This document shows, one piece after another, positions 43,723-53,045 of a stretch of DNA of 64,000 nucleotides. Under the pieces are notes generated by a model that saw nothing but the letters and a program-made list of their open reading frames with translations, searched no databases and was not told the origin of the DNA. Origin of the DNA: Armatimonadota bacterium. Its GTDB lineage: Bacteria; Armatimonadota; Fimbriimonadia; Fimbriimonadales; Fimbriimonadaceae. A program made the position numbers and the translations under genes. Each line of letters starts with the position of its first letter. The first letter of the stretch is position 1. The stretch lies in contig JAFDWS010000001.1 of assembly GCA_018268375.1 (NCBI GenBank), positions 398,594 to 462,593 of the forward strand, given 5' to 3'.

Positions 43723-45249
43723 TTAGGTGTCGCTCTCCGAACCTGCCGTGGCATAGAAGTACGGAGTGTGCGACTCGAACTCTCCAGCGCAGGTGTCGAC
43801 CATTTTGAAGGCCAGACCAGACGTGTCCATCGGGGCTGTCTCGGCGTCGACGATCGCCTTGATCTTGGTGAGGAACCAGGGGTCGACGCGGCTCACTTTG
43901 TTGACTTCGGCGATGGGCCAACCCCGCCGCAAAGCCTCGGCAAGCGCCCATAGCCGCTCGTCTGTCGGGCGTCGAACGGCTTCGCGGAGATCATCGTCCG
44001 AAAGGGCTGCCATCGCCGGATGGTGCAAATCCTTTTGCTTCACCTCGAGGCCCCGAACGGCCTTCATGAGGGCGGCCTCGAAGCTGCGGTCGATCGCCAT
44101 GACTTCGCCGGTCGCCTTCATCTGGGTCGAGAGGAAGCGATCACCTGAAGCGAACTTGTCGAACGGCCAACGTGGAATCTTGACGACGCAGTAGTCCAAG
44201 GCGGGTTCAAAGCAGGCCTTCGTCGTCTTGGTGACCGCATTCTCTATCTCGTCCAGGGTCTTGCCGACGGCGATCTTGGCGGCGACGCGGGCGATGGGAT
44301 AGCCTGTCGCCTTGGACGCCAGGGCGGACGAGCGCGAAACGCGCGGGTTGACTTCGATGACGTAATAGTCGAAGCTCTCGGGGTTGACGGCGAGCTGGAC
44401 GTTGCATCCCCCTTCGATGCCGAGGGCCTGAATGATCTTCAGTGACGCGGTCCGCAGCATGTGGTACTCGATGTCGCTCAAGGTCTGGCTTGGTGCCACG
44501 ACAATGGAGTCGCCTGTATGGACCCCCATTGGGTCGAGGTTCTCCATGTTGCAGACGGTGATGCAGTTGCCCTTTCCGTCCCGCATCACCTCGTATTCGA
44601 CCTCTTTCCATCCAAGCAGCGACCGCTCGACCATCAGTTGCGAACGCATCGACAGTTTTAGGCCCTTCCGCCCCGTCTCCCAGAGCTCTTCCCTGCTGTG
44701 GGCGACACCACCGCCTGTGCCACCCAGGGTGTAGGCGGGACGGATGATGCATGGATACGGAACCACGTCGAGCAATGCCTCGAGTTCGGGTTCGGATTCG
44801 ACGATCCAGCTCTCTGGGACAGGCTCCTTGATCTGGCGCATAAGGGACCGAAAGAGCTCGCGATCCTCGGCTTTCTTGATCGCTTCTAGTTGGGTCCCGA
44901 GGAGACGGACTCCGTATTTCTCGAGGATGCCTTGGTCAGCGAGCTGCGACGCGAGGTTCAGTCCCGTTTGCCCCCCGAGGGTCGGAAGAAGTCCGTCCGG
45001 ACGTTCCCGAGCGATGACTCGCTCGCAGAACTCGACCGTGAGGGGCTCGATATAGACGGCGTCGGCCGTCTCCTCGTCAGTCATGATGGTGGCTGGGTTG
45101 CTGTTGATCAGGACAACCTTGTAGCCCTCTTCACGAAGTGACTTGCAGGCCTGGGTTCCGGCATAGTCGAACTCCGCGGCTTGGCCGATGACGATCGGCC
45201 CACTTCCAATGACGAGGATCTTCTGCAAGGGGTCGATGGATTTTGGCAC
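43723..45249 (-). CDS. carB: Carbamoyl-phosphate synthase large chain, N-terminal half only
   Basis: 508 residues from GTG at 45249. The first ATP-grasp synthetase unit is complete: [95 protein letters not shown], followed by the oligomerisation domain ([35 protein letters not shown]) and stopping at [13 protein letters not shown]. Full CarB is about 1070 residues, so the carbamate-phosphorylating half must be encoded elsewhere. The ATG at 45273 lies inside a terminator hairpin, so GTG 45249 is preferred. Confidence 0.93.
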   Translation of the reverse strand: MPKSIDPLQKILVIGSGPIVIGQAAEFDYAGTQACKSLREEGYKVVLINSNPATIMTDEETADAVYIEPLTVEFCERVIARERPDGLLPTLGGQTGLNLASQLADQGILEKYGVRLLGTQLEAIKKAEDRELFRSLMRQIKEPVPESWIVESEPELEALLDVVPYPCIIRPAYTLGGTGGGVAHSREELWETGRKGLKLSMRSQLMVERSLLGWKEVEYEVMRDGKGNCITVCNMENLDPMGVHTGDSIVVAPSQTLSDIEYHMLRTASLKIIQALGIEGGCNVQLAVNPESFDYYVIEVNPRVSRSSALASKATGYPIARVAAKIAVGKTLDEIENAVTKTTKACFEPALDYCVVKIPRWPFDKFASGDRFLSTQMKATGEVMAIDRSFEAALMKAVRGLEVKQKDLHHPAMAALSDDDLREAVRRPTDERLWALAEALRRGWPIAEVNKVSRVDPWFLTKIKAIVDAETAPMDTSGLAFKMVDTCAGEFESHTPYFYATAGSESDT

Positions 45250-45262
45250 GATGCAAAGAGCG

Positions 45263-45286
45263 CGGAGCCCCATCGCTGGGGCTCCG
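45263..45286 (-). terminator. Terminator hairpin of the first PEP-CTERM gene
   Basis: Perfect 10-bp stem (CGGAGCCCCA/TGGGGCTCCG) with a 4-base loop, followed on the minus strand by GCGCTCTTTGC; it separates the PEP-CTERM gene from carB. Confidence 0.65.
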
Positions 45287-45312
45287 ACACTCTTGCGGAC
45301 TCGTGTGAGAAT

Positions 45313-46011
45313 TCAGGGCCTGCGTCGGCGCGCGACCAGAGCCGCCAAACCTGCACCGAGCGCGACAAGGCTGGCTGGCTCGGGCACAGCTTCAAGATAG
45401 TACTTAGCGTTCGGCATGACGCCAATTTGACTCAGTGGAACGTGATTGCCCGGGAGTCCGAAGCCACCTGCAGGATTGACAAGCTCGGCATTATTGGCCG
45501 CGCCGCCAGACCCGTAGCTTGAGCCCAAGATGCCGATCTGACCATCGGCTGAGAAGGTGCCGATCCCTTGGATCCCGAACCAGCCGTTCACGGGGGCAAA
45601 CATGTTCACGTTGTTGAACGTGACCCGGGCCGTCAAGGGGCCAAAGCCTTGAGGGTCTTGCACGATCGATGAAGACATGAGGGTCGTGCTGGCCGCCGCG
45701 ACGTCGTTGATCGCGTTGGCCAAGCTCGAGTAAACGGCGAGCCGGTAGAACCGACCGGCGTCCCACTGGGCAAAACTCGAGTAAGGAGAATTGAACAGCC
45801 CCATATCGGCGGCCGCCGTGGTGATCAGCCCACCACCGGTGTAGTCGTCCACCACGGAGCAGGAGTAGGTCGGGATGTCTCCGAAAACCTGCGATGCGGC
45901 GGAAACTCCGTCCTTCTGGGTGCCGTTCAGATGGTCGATCAGGACGTTTTGGGCCTGGGCCGCAACACCCAGGGACAGACAACCCAGCGCGACCCCTATC
46001 ATGTGTTTCAT
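45313..46011 (-). CDS. PEP-CTERM exported protein, paralogue 1
   Basis: 232 residues. Signal peptide (MKHMIGVALGCLSLGVAAQA) and a C-terminal sorting signal: VPEP at 209-212, a hydrophobic helix (LVALGAGLAALVA) and an Arg-rich end (RRRRP), the substrate type of exosortase. The middle contains IDHLNGTQKDG, SSFAQWDAGRFYRL and FAPVNGWFGIQGIG; function unknown, probably surface-attached. It is about 70 percent identical by eye to the next gene, a tandem duplicate. AAGGAAG precedes the ATG. No exosortase gene is in the window. Confidence 0.9.
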   Translation of the reverse strand: MKHMIGVALGCLSLGVAAQAQNVLIDHLNGTQKDGVSAASQVFGDIPTYSCSVVDDYTGGGLITTAAADMGLFNSPYSSFAQWDAGRFYRLAVYSSLANAINDVAAASTTLMSSSIVQDPQGFGPLTARVTFNNVNMFAPVNGWFGIQGIGTFSADGQIGILGSSYGSGGAANNAELVNPAGGFGLPGNHVPLSQIGVMPNAKYYLEAVPEPASLVALGAGLAALVARRRRP

Positions 46012-46149
46012 TTTGTTCTTCCTTTTCCTTTCCGCGATGTGCGTCGGCTAGGGTGCCTCGCGGATCTGGCCACGCCGTCCAATTGTTAAGATTTCGTGGT
46101 CAGCGAGCGGCCATTGTCACGAGCCGGGCAATTTGTGACAACGCACACG

Positions 46150-46185
46150 AAAAAGAACTCCGCCGGGTTCACCGCGACGGAGTTC
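46150..46185 (-). terminator. Rho-independent terminator of the second PEP-CTERM gene
   Basis: GAACTCCG/CGGAGTTC 8-bp stem with a 15-base loop, followed on the minus strand by TTTTTCG. Confidence 0.75.
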
Positions 46186-46211
46186 CTTGTTGTTGGTCTG
46201 GCAGGAGCTAC

Positions 46212-46910
46212 TTACGACTTGCGCCGACGAGCCAGCAGCGACACCAGTCCCGCACCGAGAGCCAGCATCGAGGCGGGCTCGGGAACTGTCTCTATGTGGT
46301 ACTTGGCGTTCCCCATCATTCCCAGCCCGGAGAGAGGAATGTGGTTGCCGGGGAGCCCATAGCCTCCGGAAGGATTCACCAGTTCGGCATTGTTGGCCGC
46401 CCCGCCGGATCCATACGTCGAACCAAGGACACCGATCTGACCTGACGTGCTGAAGTCTCCGATGCCCTGAATCCCAAACCAGCCGTTCAGGGGAGCAAAG
46501 AGATTGAGGCCAGTGAAGCGCACGCGCGCTGACAACGGTCCAAACCCCTGGGGATCCTGCACAAAAGACGAAGACGGGACAATGACGGTCGCAATCTTGA
46601 GGTCGGCGATGGCACCAGCCAGTGAAGCGTAAGTCGAGAGTTGATAGAACCGGCCCGCGTCCCATTGGGCGAAAGACGAGAAAGGCGAGTTGTAACACAT
46701 CATGTCCGCCTCGGCCGTCCCGATAAATCCTGTTCCGGTGTAGTCGTCCACGACGGAGGACGAGAATGTGGGAATGTCGCCGTAGACCTGGGAATTCGCG
46801 GCTTGGCCATCTTTCTGGGTGCCGTTGATGTGATCCATCAGGGAGGTCTGTGCATTGGCCACTAGGGAAGTGGCCAGGCCGACGAGCGTGACCAATATCT
46901 TGGCTTTCAT
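46212..46910 (-). CDS. PEP-CTERM exported protein, paralogue 2
   Basis: 232 residues, same length and layout as the downstream paralogue: signal peptide (MKAKILVTLVGLATSLVANA), shared blocks GTQKDG, VVDDYTG, FNSPYSSFAQWDAGRFY-type sequence, GSGGAANNAELVNPSGG, and the C-terminal VPEP at 209-212 with helix and RRRKS. AAGGAT precedes the ATG. It has its own terminator, so the two copies are separate transcription units. Confidence 0.9.
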   Translation of the reverse strand: MKAKILVTLVGLATSLVANAQTSLMDHINGTQKDGQAANSQVYGDIPTFSSSVVDDYTGTGFIGTAEADMMCYNSPFSSFAQWDAGRFYQLSTYASLAGAIADLKIATVIVPSSSFVQDPQGFGPLSARVRFTGLNLFAPLNGWFGIQGIGDFSTSGQIGVLGSTYGSGGAANNAELVNPSGGYGLPGNHIPLSGLGMMGNAKYHIETVPEPASMLALGAGLVSLLARRRKS

Positions 46911-47057
46911 ATGATTTGATCCTTGCGTCGGCTGGATCGAGACCAGCTAGCGCCCGTTCGCACAGGTGGTTCGGGCGCGATCCGGCCCAGTGCCGCGCGG
47001 AAGGATATTGTTAAGAGAGATCGAAAACGTGACAGGCTGGCCGAAGGCCGAGCAAGT

Positions 47058-47888
47058 TCAGCCCTGCTTCTTGTTCACTGCGCGCAGCAGTTCGAAGTCG
47101 TCTTGGACGGCACGCTGCCAAGGGACGACATCAACCCTGCCGTCGGCGAACATGTAGAGGCCCTTGCCGCCAAAGTAACCGGGGTTCGACTTCGTCGTCT
47201 TGTACTCGTCCAGGCAGTAGTCGGGCACCAGTTGTGCGGCGACGAGCTCGGAGGCCTCGGTGCGGCCCGGCAACATCCAGGTCATACAAGCCCATACCGC
47301 GTTGTAATAGATGCTTCCGACATAGTTGTATTCGATGTCGCCCCGCCAGCCTTCCACCATGAACGCGGTCTTGCTGGGATCTTCGTAGCCTGTCGACGAG
47401 CGACCGGGTTGATCCCAATAGCCGGTGGGAAACCCGACGCCCATTCCGGTGTCGAAATCATAGCCGTTGGCAGCCTTGGTGATGATATTGCCAATGAAGA
47501 GGTAGCTCCGCTTGAGCGCAGCCTTGGCCCAGATCCCGTCGTTGAACCACTGGAGGTCTGGCTGCTGGCGCGTCATCGTGTCCATCGGGCTGCCCCAGAT
47601 TTTTGGAGAGGCCACGTAAGGGACGATGAGTGCGTCGGTGCCATAAATCTCCTGCTGGCCGCCGTTCATTGGCTCGCCGTGGGAGAAGACTGGCGGGCAG
47701 ACCTGGTCGTTGTCCGAGACATAGACCATGACAGCCGCCGAAAGCTGTTGGAGGTTCTTTGAAGAGACCGTCTTGTAAGCGGCCTTCCGGGCGCTTTGGA
47801 GAACGGGCAACAGCATGGCGGCCAGGATGGCGATGATCGCCATGACCGTTAACAGCTCGACCAGCGTAAACCCTCTCCGATGCCTCAT
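47058..47888 (-). CDS. Type II secretion/pilin-like protein with prepilin N-terminus
   Basis: 276 residues from the ATG at 47888 (GAGGGTGG just upstream; an in-frame upstream start exists at 47912). The N-terminus [21 protein letters not shown] is a textbook prepilin peptidase site: cleavage after Gly6, Phe at +1 and Glu at +5, followed by the long hydrophobic helix. The C-terminal domain ends with the [15 protein letters not shown] segment seen in DUF1559-like or H-X9-DG-type pseudopilins. Probably a surface or secretion pseudopilin; such genes are typically multiplied in Armatimonadota and Planctomycetes. Confidence 0.88.
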   Translation of the reverse strand: MRHRRGFTLVELLTVMAIIAILAAMLLPVLQSARKAAYKTVSSKNLQQLSAAVMVYVSDNDQVCPPVFSHGEPMNGGQQEIYGTDALIVPYVASPKIWGSPMDTMTRQQPDLQWFNDGIWAKAALKRSYLFIGNIITKAANGYDFDTGMGVGFPTGYWDQPGRSSTGYEDPSKTAFMVEGWRGDIEYNYVGSIYYNAVWACMTWMLPGRTEASELVAAQLVPDYCLDEYKTTKSNPGYFGGKGLYMFADGRVDVVPWQRAVQDDFELLRAVNKKQG

Positions 47889-48111
47889 TCCCACCCTCGA
47901 ATTCTTGGTCACTCAAGCCCTAATGACGAGTTTGTTCCACGGTTTTGTTGTCGCTTGACGACCGTTTTGCCCGTTTCCTTACCAGTTGTTCATTTTACGT
48001 GCTCTTTTTGCCCTTTTCTTATCGAAGGAACGGGGGTCTTGAATGTCCCTCTTAGGCGACGAGGCGAACCTGAGTCTAAGCGTGCCAGCCATGCCTGGCG
48101 CGGAGGACAAC

Positions 48112-49236
48112 ATGCAGAAGCACAATTTGCTCGGATTCGCCATTGCCGCCCTGCTCGTCGCCTCGGCTGGCTGCGGGCAGTACAGTACGGCGGACAAGAC
48201 AGCCAAGGTCAGCCGCAAAGACCTCGTCGGCTATTCCTACTTCGACGGTAAGGTCTTCGCCCCCGCCGGCTCTCAAGGGGTGATCCTCGCTCCCTACGAC
48301 ATCGCTGTGTCCGAGGTACTGACCTCGGCAGGCAAGAAAGTCGGTAAGGACCAAGTGATCGTCCGTCTCGCTATGCCATCGACCAAGGTCGCGATGGCTG
48401 CGGCCGCAGGCAACCTGAAGGCGGCTCAATCTGCTTATGCGGCGGCCAGGACTCAGTACGACGGCCCGGTCAAGGAAGCAGCCAAGGCACTGGAGGAGGC
48501 CCGAGCGGCGGAGAAAGCGGCACTCGCACTTGGCCCTGATGCGGCGCCTGAGGAGGTCGCAAGGGCCCGCCAAGACCGAATCGACGCCGAGGCTGTGCTC
48601 GCGAGGGCACGGGCCGAGGTCGAGAACAACGTGTCGGGGGAGCGCGCGGCCGTCGTCTCAGCCCAAGCCGGCCTCGCTGAGGTTCGCGCAGGAGCGACAA
48701 CCGCCACTTTGCGCTCACCTGTATCGGGAACCGTGGTCTCCCTGGAAGCAAAGCCGGGGATGCCGGTCAAAGCCAAACAGCACCTTGCTACGATCGTCAA
48801 CCTTGACATGATTCAGATCCAAGGAACGGTGCCGCCCGAACTCGCCGACAAGGTGAAGAAGGGCTCCGAGGTTTTGATCGCCTTGGATGGTGCAAATTCC
48901 GATCCATTCACGGGCGAAGTCGTCGACGTCTCGATCTTGCCGCCTTCCGAAGGCCAGTCCGCACCCGGGTACTTGGCTGTGATCAAGTTTGACAACAGCA
49001 AGGGTATCGTGCTGCCTGGCGCAGCGATCAAACGCCTCGGCGTTCCGACGGGCAAGGTGCAAAACGCGCTCGTCGTCCCGGTAGAGGCCGTGTTCGCAGA
49101 CAAGGACGGCCGATCCGTCGTCCAGGTCGATCAAGGCGGCAAATGGGCTAAGGCGGTCGTTGAGACCGGAGTCTCGGACGGCGCGTTGATCGAAATCAAG
49201 TCGGGCCTCAAGGAAGGCGACACCGTCCGAGTCTAA
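48112..49236 (+). CDS. Periplasmic adaptor (HlyD/membrane-fusion) lipoprotein
   Basis: 374 residues from the ATG at 48112 (GGAGG upstream; the frame opens at 48043). Lipobox ASAGC (Cys21). Layout of a membrane-fusion protein: biotinyl-lipoyl half (GVILAPYDIAVSEVLTSAGKKVGKDQVIVRL), an Ala/Glu-rich coiled-coil hairpin near 90-190, the second lipoyl half (ATTATLRSPVSGTVVSLEAKPGMPVKA) and a beta barrel ending in IEIKSGLKEGDTVRV. It would bridge an inner-membrane pump and an outer-membrane channel; no pump gene is adjacent. Confidence 0.9.
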   Translation: MQKHNLLGFAIAALLVASAGCGQYSTADKTAKVSRKDLVGYSYFDGKVFAPAGSQGVILAPYDIAVSEVLTSAGKKVGKDQVIVRLAMPSTKVAMAAAAGNLKAAQSAYAAARTQYDGPVKEAAKALEEARAAEKAALALGPDAAPEEVARARQDRIDAEAVLARARAEVENNVSGERAAVVSAQAGLAEVRAGATTATLRSPVSGTVVSLEAKPGMPVKAKQHLATIVNLDMIQIQGTVPPELADKVKKGSEVLIALDGANSDPFTGEVVDVSILPPSEGQSAPGYLAVIKFDNSKGIVLPGAAIKRLGVPTGKVQNALVVPVEAVFADKDGRSVVQVDQGGKWAKAVVETGVSDGALIEIKSGLKEGDTVRV

Positions 49237-49256
49237 GAACTTAGCCTGGCGAAAGC

Positions 49257-49283
49257 GAGCGGCCCCTCATGTAGGGGCCGCTC
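49257..49283 (+). terminator. Bidirectional terminator hairpin
   Basis: Perfect 11-bp stem GAGCGGCCCCT/AGGGGCCGCTC with a 5-base loop between the convergent adaptor and NHL-propeller genes; TTCCCTA follows on the plus strand and GCTTTC on the minus strand. Confidence 0.75.
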
Positions 49284-49302
49284 TTCCCTAGGCTGTGCCG
49301 GT

Positions 49303-50604
49303 CTACGGAACGACCGACCAAGCCACCATGTCGGTCTCGTCGCACCAATTGACACTGGCGGTCGGGCCGACCGGTCGAATGTTGTAGCGGACGCGAACCG
49401 TCCCGTCGCCGGCGACATAATCGCTCGGCAAGTCAGCACTGATCGCGACGCTCTTCTTGCCAAGCCCGATCTGATCCGTGCGGCGAACGGTGCCGCTGAG
49501 CTGCCCGTTGTTCTTCACCATGATGAAGTCCTGAGCGAACAGGCCCGTGATCGTGACTCTGGACGTGACGACCGCAGACAGACCGCTCGGGCTTGTGACG
49601 GGCGAGGTGCCGCGCACCGTCACTTGGACGGGCGGGTCTGTGCTGTTCAACACGATGAACCGGCAGACCCGCAAGGAATTGTTGTCTATCGTGGCGAGGC
49701 TAGCGACGTCACCCGCATCTTGACGACCTCGAACGATCGTTATCGCGTTTGGCTCGACGAACTCGGGCGTCTTGGTGATGTGATAGGTGCCGTCAACGGG
49801 GGTGAACTCGCCCAGGTCGGTCCCGTCCGCCGCAAAGCGGTGGATCGTGTTCGCATAGAAGTACGGCATGAGAATGCTGCCGTCCCCATCGACCGTCAGG
49901 TATTCGATTTCGCTGAACGTCGAGAACAGGCTGTAGAGATAGTCGCCGTTGGCATCAAGCACTTTGACGGTGTAGTTCAAGTACTCGCTCACATACATTT
50001 GGCCGTCGGCGTTGAAAGCAATTCCGACTGGCCCCTCGATGCCGGACCTGTCGAAGCTCGAGAACTCGTCGATGAAGTTGCCAGCGCTGTCGTAGCGCAG
50101 GATTTTGTGGTCGGTCCACGAGCAAACATAGAAGTTGCCGGCACTGTCAAAGATCATTTGGCCGTGGCGGGTCAGGCCGTCGTCGCTGATGAACTCGCCC
50201 ATTGGCGTTCCATCGGCGGCAAAGCGCCAGACCGTCCCACCGACATAGCGCCCGACGAGTAGGCTCCCGTCCGGATGAAAAGCGATATAGCTAATTTGGT
50301 CATGGACGTCGGCGAACTCGCCCAGATAACTGCCGTTCGGGCCGAACCGCAGGACCTTTCCAGTCCCGTAGTCCGCTACATAGAGCAGACCGTTCGCGTC
50401 ATAGACGGAATTGATCGGATAGCTGATGATTCCCTGGCCAAACGAAAACCGGTAGTTGCCAGCGTCGTCAGTCTGAACCATGAACGCGGGCGCCCCGTTC
50501 GGATTGGACGGCGCGACATAGTCGGCCTTTGCGGAGAAAGGAAGGGCAAGGGTTGCGAGAAGCACAAGGTCAAGCAACCTTTTGACAAGGTTCCACTCTT
50601 TCAT
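49303..50604 (-). CDS. Secreted NHL-type beta-propeller protein with the shared C-terminal module
   Basis: 433 residues from the ATG at 50604, chosen because it begins the signal peptide (LVKRLLDLVLLATLALPFSAKA); the frame is open to 50703. Residues 35-290 are six or so NHL blades (VYDANGLLYVADYGTGKVLRFGPNG; AFHPDGSLLVGRYVGGTVWRF; AFNADGQMYVSEYLNYTVKVLD), a binding or scaffold fold. The C-terminal 145 residues are the module shared with the proteins at 2322, 23205 and 61963, with VCRFIVLN and a VNWCDE...WSVVP end. Confidence 0.87.
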   Translation of the reverse strand: MKEWNLVKRLLDLVLLATLALPFSAKADYVAPSNPNGAPAFMVQTDDAGNYRFSFGQGIISYPINSVYDANGLLYVADYGTGKVLRFGPNGSYLGEFADVHDQISYIAFHPDGSLLVGRYVGGTVWRFAADGTPMGEFISDDGLTRHGQMIFDSAGNFYVCSWTDHKILRYDSAGNFIDEFSSFDRSGIEGPVGIAFNADGQMYVSEYLNYTVKVLDANGDYLYSLFSTFSEIEYLTVDGDGSILMPYFYANTIHRFAADGTDLGEFTPVDGTYHITKTPEFVEPNAITIVRGRQDAGDVASLATIDNNSLRVCRFIVLNSTDPPVQVTVRGTSPVTSPSGLSAVVTSRVTITGLFAQDFIMVKNNGQLSGTVRRTDQIGLGKKSVAISADLPSDYVAGDGTVRVRYNIRPVGPTASVNWCDETDMVAWSVVP

Positions 50605-50753
50605 AAAGCAAGCTCCGGAGCCCGACGGGCCCCAAGAGAATTCTAACGTTGCATCCTGGAGCTCAAGTGGTTGTTTTCCGCAAGTACTTGACTTGATTTG
50701 CAACGAATTGGTTAGCAGCCTTAGTTAGATAGCTCTCCCATAACATCAAATCA

Positions 50754-50771
50754 TGGTGCATTTACGCACCA
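50754..50771 (-). terminator. Possible terminator hairpin of the AraC-type gene
   Basis: TGGTGC/GCACCA 6-bp stem with a 6-base loop just after the gene end; followed on the minus strand by TGATTTGATG. Weak. Confidence 0.3.
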
Positions 50772-50774
50772 CTT

Positions 50775-51560
50775 TTACAGGGAAGCGCCGTGCCTCGACC
50801 GTTCGCGATAAGCACGAGGGGACAGGCCGACCCGCGAGCGGACGAGCTTGTTGAACTGCTGGAGGTCCGGTACCCCGACGTTAGCGGCTACAGCCTTGAT
50901 GCTCTCCGAGGTCTCCGCTAACAGACGACAGGCTTCCCTTGCCCGGACTTGCCGGATATAGCCGCGGACAGAGGCCGCATGCTCTGCCTGGAACCATGAG
51001 AGCAGCGTGCGCTGGGAGACCCCTAGCTGAGCGGCGAGTTCACCAACAGCAAGAGGTCGATGAAGGTTGGCCGCGATATAGTCCTCTGCCTCGTATAGCG
51101 AGGATTGCTCCCGAAGCACGGTCAGGGGTTGCGAGACCGACCAAAGCAAATGCCACAACAGCGCCTTCCCGCGCTCGCCCCCGTTGACACCGCATTCCAC
51201 AGCGAAGATGAACCCGTCGTAGAAGTCCTGCGAGACCTGGAACAGGGTCGGGACGGCCATGGGCGTCCGATCGCTTTCCAAGGTGAAGCTGATGCTGACC
51301 ATGTCGGTCTGGGGGCCGGGCCGCAGGTGGCCGCCCCTCGTTCCAGGCGCGAAAATTGCTCCCGTGCGGGGGCCGAACGAGTAAGGCCTCGCGTTCTGCC
51401 AAGCGTCCCCATTGTGGCCGTAGAGGATGACGCGCCACGTGTCGGGCGGCTGCACCCAGTCTGCAAGGCCTGGCGGGATGTCGCCCCACAGGTAGTAGAT
51501 CGAGCCCGGTGGCTGTCCGAGGAACGCGCGCACATATCTCACGCCGCGTTCATTTAGCAC
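50775..51560 (-). CDS. AraC-family transcriptional regulator
   Basis: About 261 residues from a GTG at 51560; another GTG at 51542 is possible and the frame opens at 51785, but that stretch lacks family likeness. The N-terminal part is a cupin-like ligand-sensing domain (RPYSFGPRTGAIFAPGTRGG; TDMVSISFTLES). The C-terminal 100 residues are the double helix-turn-helix of AraC proteins: RPLAVGELAAQLGVSQRTLLSWFQAEHAASVRGYIRQVRAREACRLL, then SIKAVAANVGVPDLQQFNKLVRSRVGLSPRAYRE. Target genes unknown. Confidence 0.85.
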   Translation of the reverse strand: MLNERGVRYVRAFLGQPPGSIYYLWGDIPPGLADWVQPPDTWRVILYGHNGDAWQNARPYSFGPRTGAIFAPGTRGGHLRPGPQTDMVSISFTLESDRTPMAVPTLFQVSQDFYDGFIFAVECGVNGGERGKALLWHLLWSVSQPLTVLREQSSLYEAEDYIAANLHRPLAVGELAAQLGVSQRTLLSWFQAEHAASVRGYIRQVRAREACRLLAETSESIKAVAANVGVPDLQQFNKLVRSRVGLSPRAYRERSRHGASL

Positions 51561-51628
51561 TGGACGCGGTGAAAAAGGCAAGCCGCATGGTTGACAGGCC
51601 CGTTCGCCCCGGCTCTTTCTGTGTCGCC

Positions 51629-52525
51629 ATGAAAACGGAGACAGAAACCCCATCCCAAGTTGCCCGCGATCTCTTACGGCGGGCAGCCACCATCGGTCCG
51701 GGCCTTCGCGGCCACCGGACTCCAGTCCCTGAAGAAGAGCGCAACGGAGTGTTGCGCCAGTTCCAGGACGCCGGAATCGAACCACCGGCCTTCCTTAACC
51801 AAGACATTGAGTGGGCCGACCGGAAGGCCAAGCTCTTCGAGGCCGGCGAGTACCCCGACAAAGGCTTGACGGTGACCGCTTCGGCGCTCCGAGACCTTGC
51901 CGAGAACTTCGACCTGCCGGTACCGATCCTCATCGAACACGCCAAGTCGCCGCTTGAGATCGGCTATCTGACGGACGTACAAGCGGACGGCGACGAGCTC
52001 TTCGGAACCATTGCCCTCACGCGCCAAGCCAACGACCTCATCGAGGCGTCAGGAGCCCACGCCTTGTCCCTCGGCCTCGATCCGAGCCTGCTCCAAATCA
52101 GAGAAGTAAGCCTGGTCCGCAAGCCGAGGGTGGCCTCGGCCCGGCTTTTCACCGGCGAGTTTCTCAACGAGCCGGTCGACTGGAAGGGCAAGTACGAGCA
52201 GCTCCTGGCGGAGTCGGAATCAAAGGGTGCGCATGCTCGCCTCGACGAACTGGTCGCGAGCGGTCGACTTTTGCCCGCCCAGCTTCCCTTCGCAAAGGCG
52301 CTGCTCGCGGCGCCCACTCTCGTCGAGTTCGACGGCGACAGCGTCCCTGTCGCCAGCCTCGTGCTCTCGCTCGTCGAGTCCGGTCCGGTCCACGGGCTGT
52401 TCGGCGAGACCGCGCCGCACCGGCCGTCCCTGGCGCCTTCGCTCGATCCCGAGCACCGCGCGTTTTACGACCGCTACTTCGCCGGGCTCAGCCTGGAGGA
52501 GATCGCGAAGAACCGAGCGGGTTGA
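51629..52525 (+). CDS. Phage-type prohead protease/scaffold protein
   Basis: 298 residues from the ATG at 51629 (the frame opens at 51509 over the divergent regulator). It has the layout of Mu-gpI/prohead proteases: PVPILIEHAKS with likely catalytic His104, GAHALSLGLDP with likely Ser147, then IREVSLVRKPRVASARL, the typical EVSLV-x-x-P block. The C-terminal half (residues 180-298) is helical and could be the scaffold. First gene of the capsid cassette; the next genes encode decoration and major capsid proteins. Confidence 0.75.
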   Translation: MKTETETPSQVARDLLRRAATIGPGLRGHRTPVPEEERNGVLRQFQDAGIEPPAFLNQDIEWADRKAKLFEAGEYPDKGLTVTASALRDLAENFDLPVPILIEHAKSPLEIGYLTDVQADGDELFGTIALTRQANDLIEASGAHALSLGLDPSLLQIREVSLVRKPRVASARLFTGEFLNEPVDWKGKYEQLLAESESKGAHARLDELVASGRLLPAQLPFAKALLAAPTLVEFDGDSVPVASLVLSLVESGPVHGLFGETAPHRPSLAPSLDPEHRAFYDRYFAGLSLEEIAKNRAG

Positions 52526-52582
52526 ACCAAGGCCGACGAGCACGTCGGCAACCCCCAGACATTCAGCACCAAAACCATCCTT

Positions 52583-53020
52583 ATGGCACTCAGCAAAGCA
52601 TTCGAAACCTACGAACGGCCAGGCCTTGTGGTCAGCTACAAGGTCAGCAACGTGAAGATCTACAAAGGCGCGAACGTCGGCGTGAACTCGTCCGGCTATC
52701 TCGTCCCGATGTCCCACGCCACGGCCAGCCTCAAGTACGTCGGCGTCGCTAACGAGGCGGTCGACAACTCCGCCGGCGCTGCCGGCGACAAGAGCATCAA
52801 TGTGACCAAATCCGGCTCGTTCGTCTTCAAGGCGGCGGCCAGCTATACGCCCGCCATCACCGACCTCGGCAAAGAGGTCTACGCGAACACCGACTGGGAA
52901 GTGCAAACCAGCACCGTCGGCTTGACCAATCAGTACAAGCTCGGCACCATCGTCAACGTGGAGACCACGAGCACCGGCGTCTCCGGCGTCCGCATCCGCA
53001 TCGACAACTACTCGGTCTGA
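52583..53020 (+). CDS. Capsid decoration (cement) protein, DUF2190-like
   Basis: 145 residues. A beta-rich protein with GLVVSYKVSNVKIYKGANVGVNSSGYLVPM and YVGVANEAVDNSAGAAGDKSINVTKSGSFVFKA, the pattern of DUF2190 capsid-cement proteins that sit on phage heads. Its place between the protease and the major capsid gene is the canonical order. Confidence 0.8.
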   Translation: MALSKAFETYERPGLVVSYKVSNVKIYKGANVGVNSSGYLVPMSHATASLKYVGVANEAVDNSAGAAGDKSINVTKSGSFVFKAAASYTPAITDLGKEVYANTDWEVQTSTVGLTNQYKLGTIVNVETTSTGVSGVRIRIDNYSV

Positions 53021-53045
53021 TGACCGCTAAGGAGAGAACTGAACC

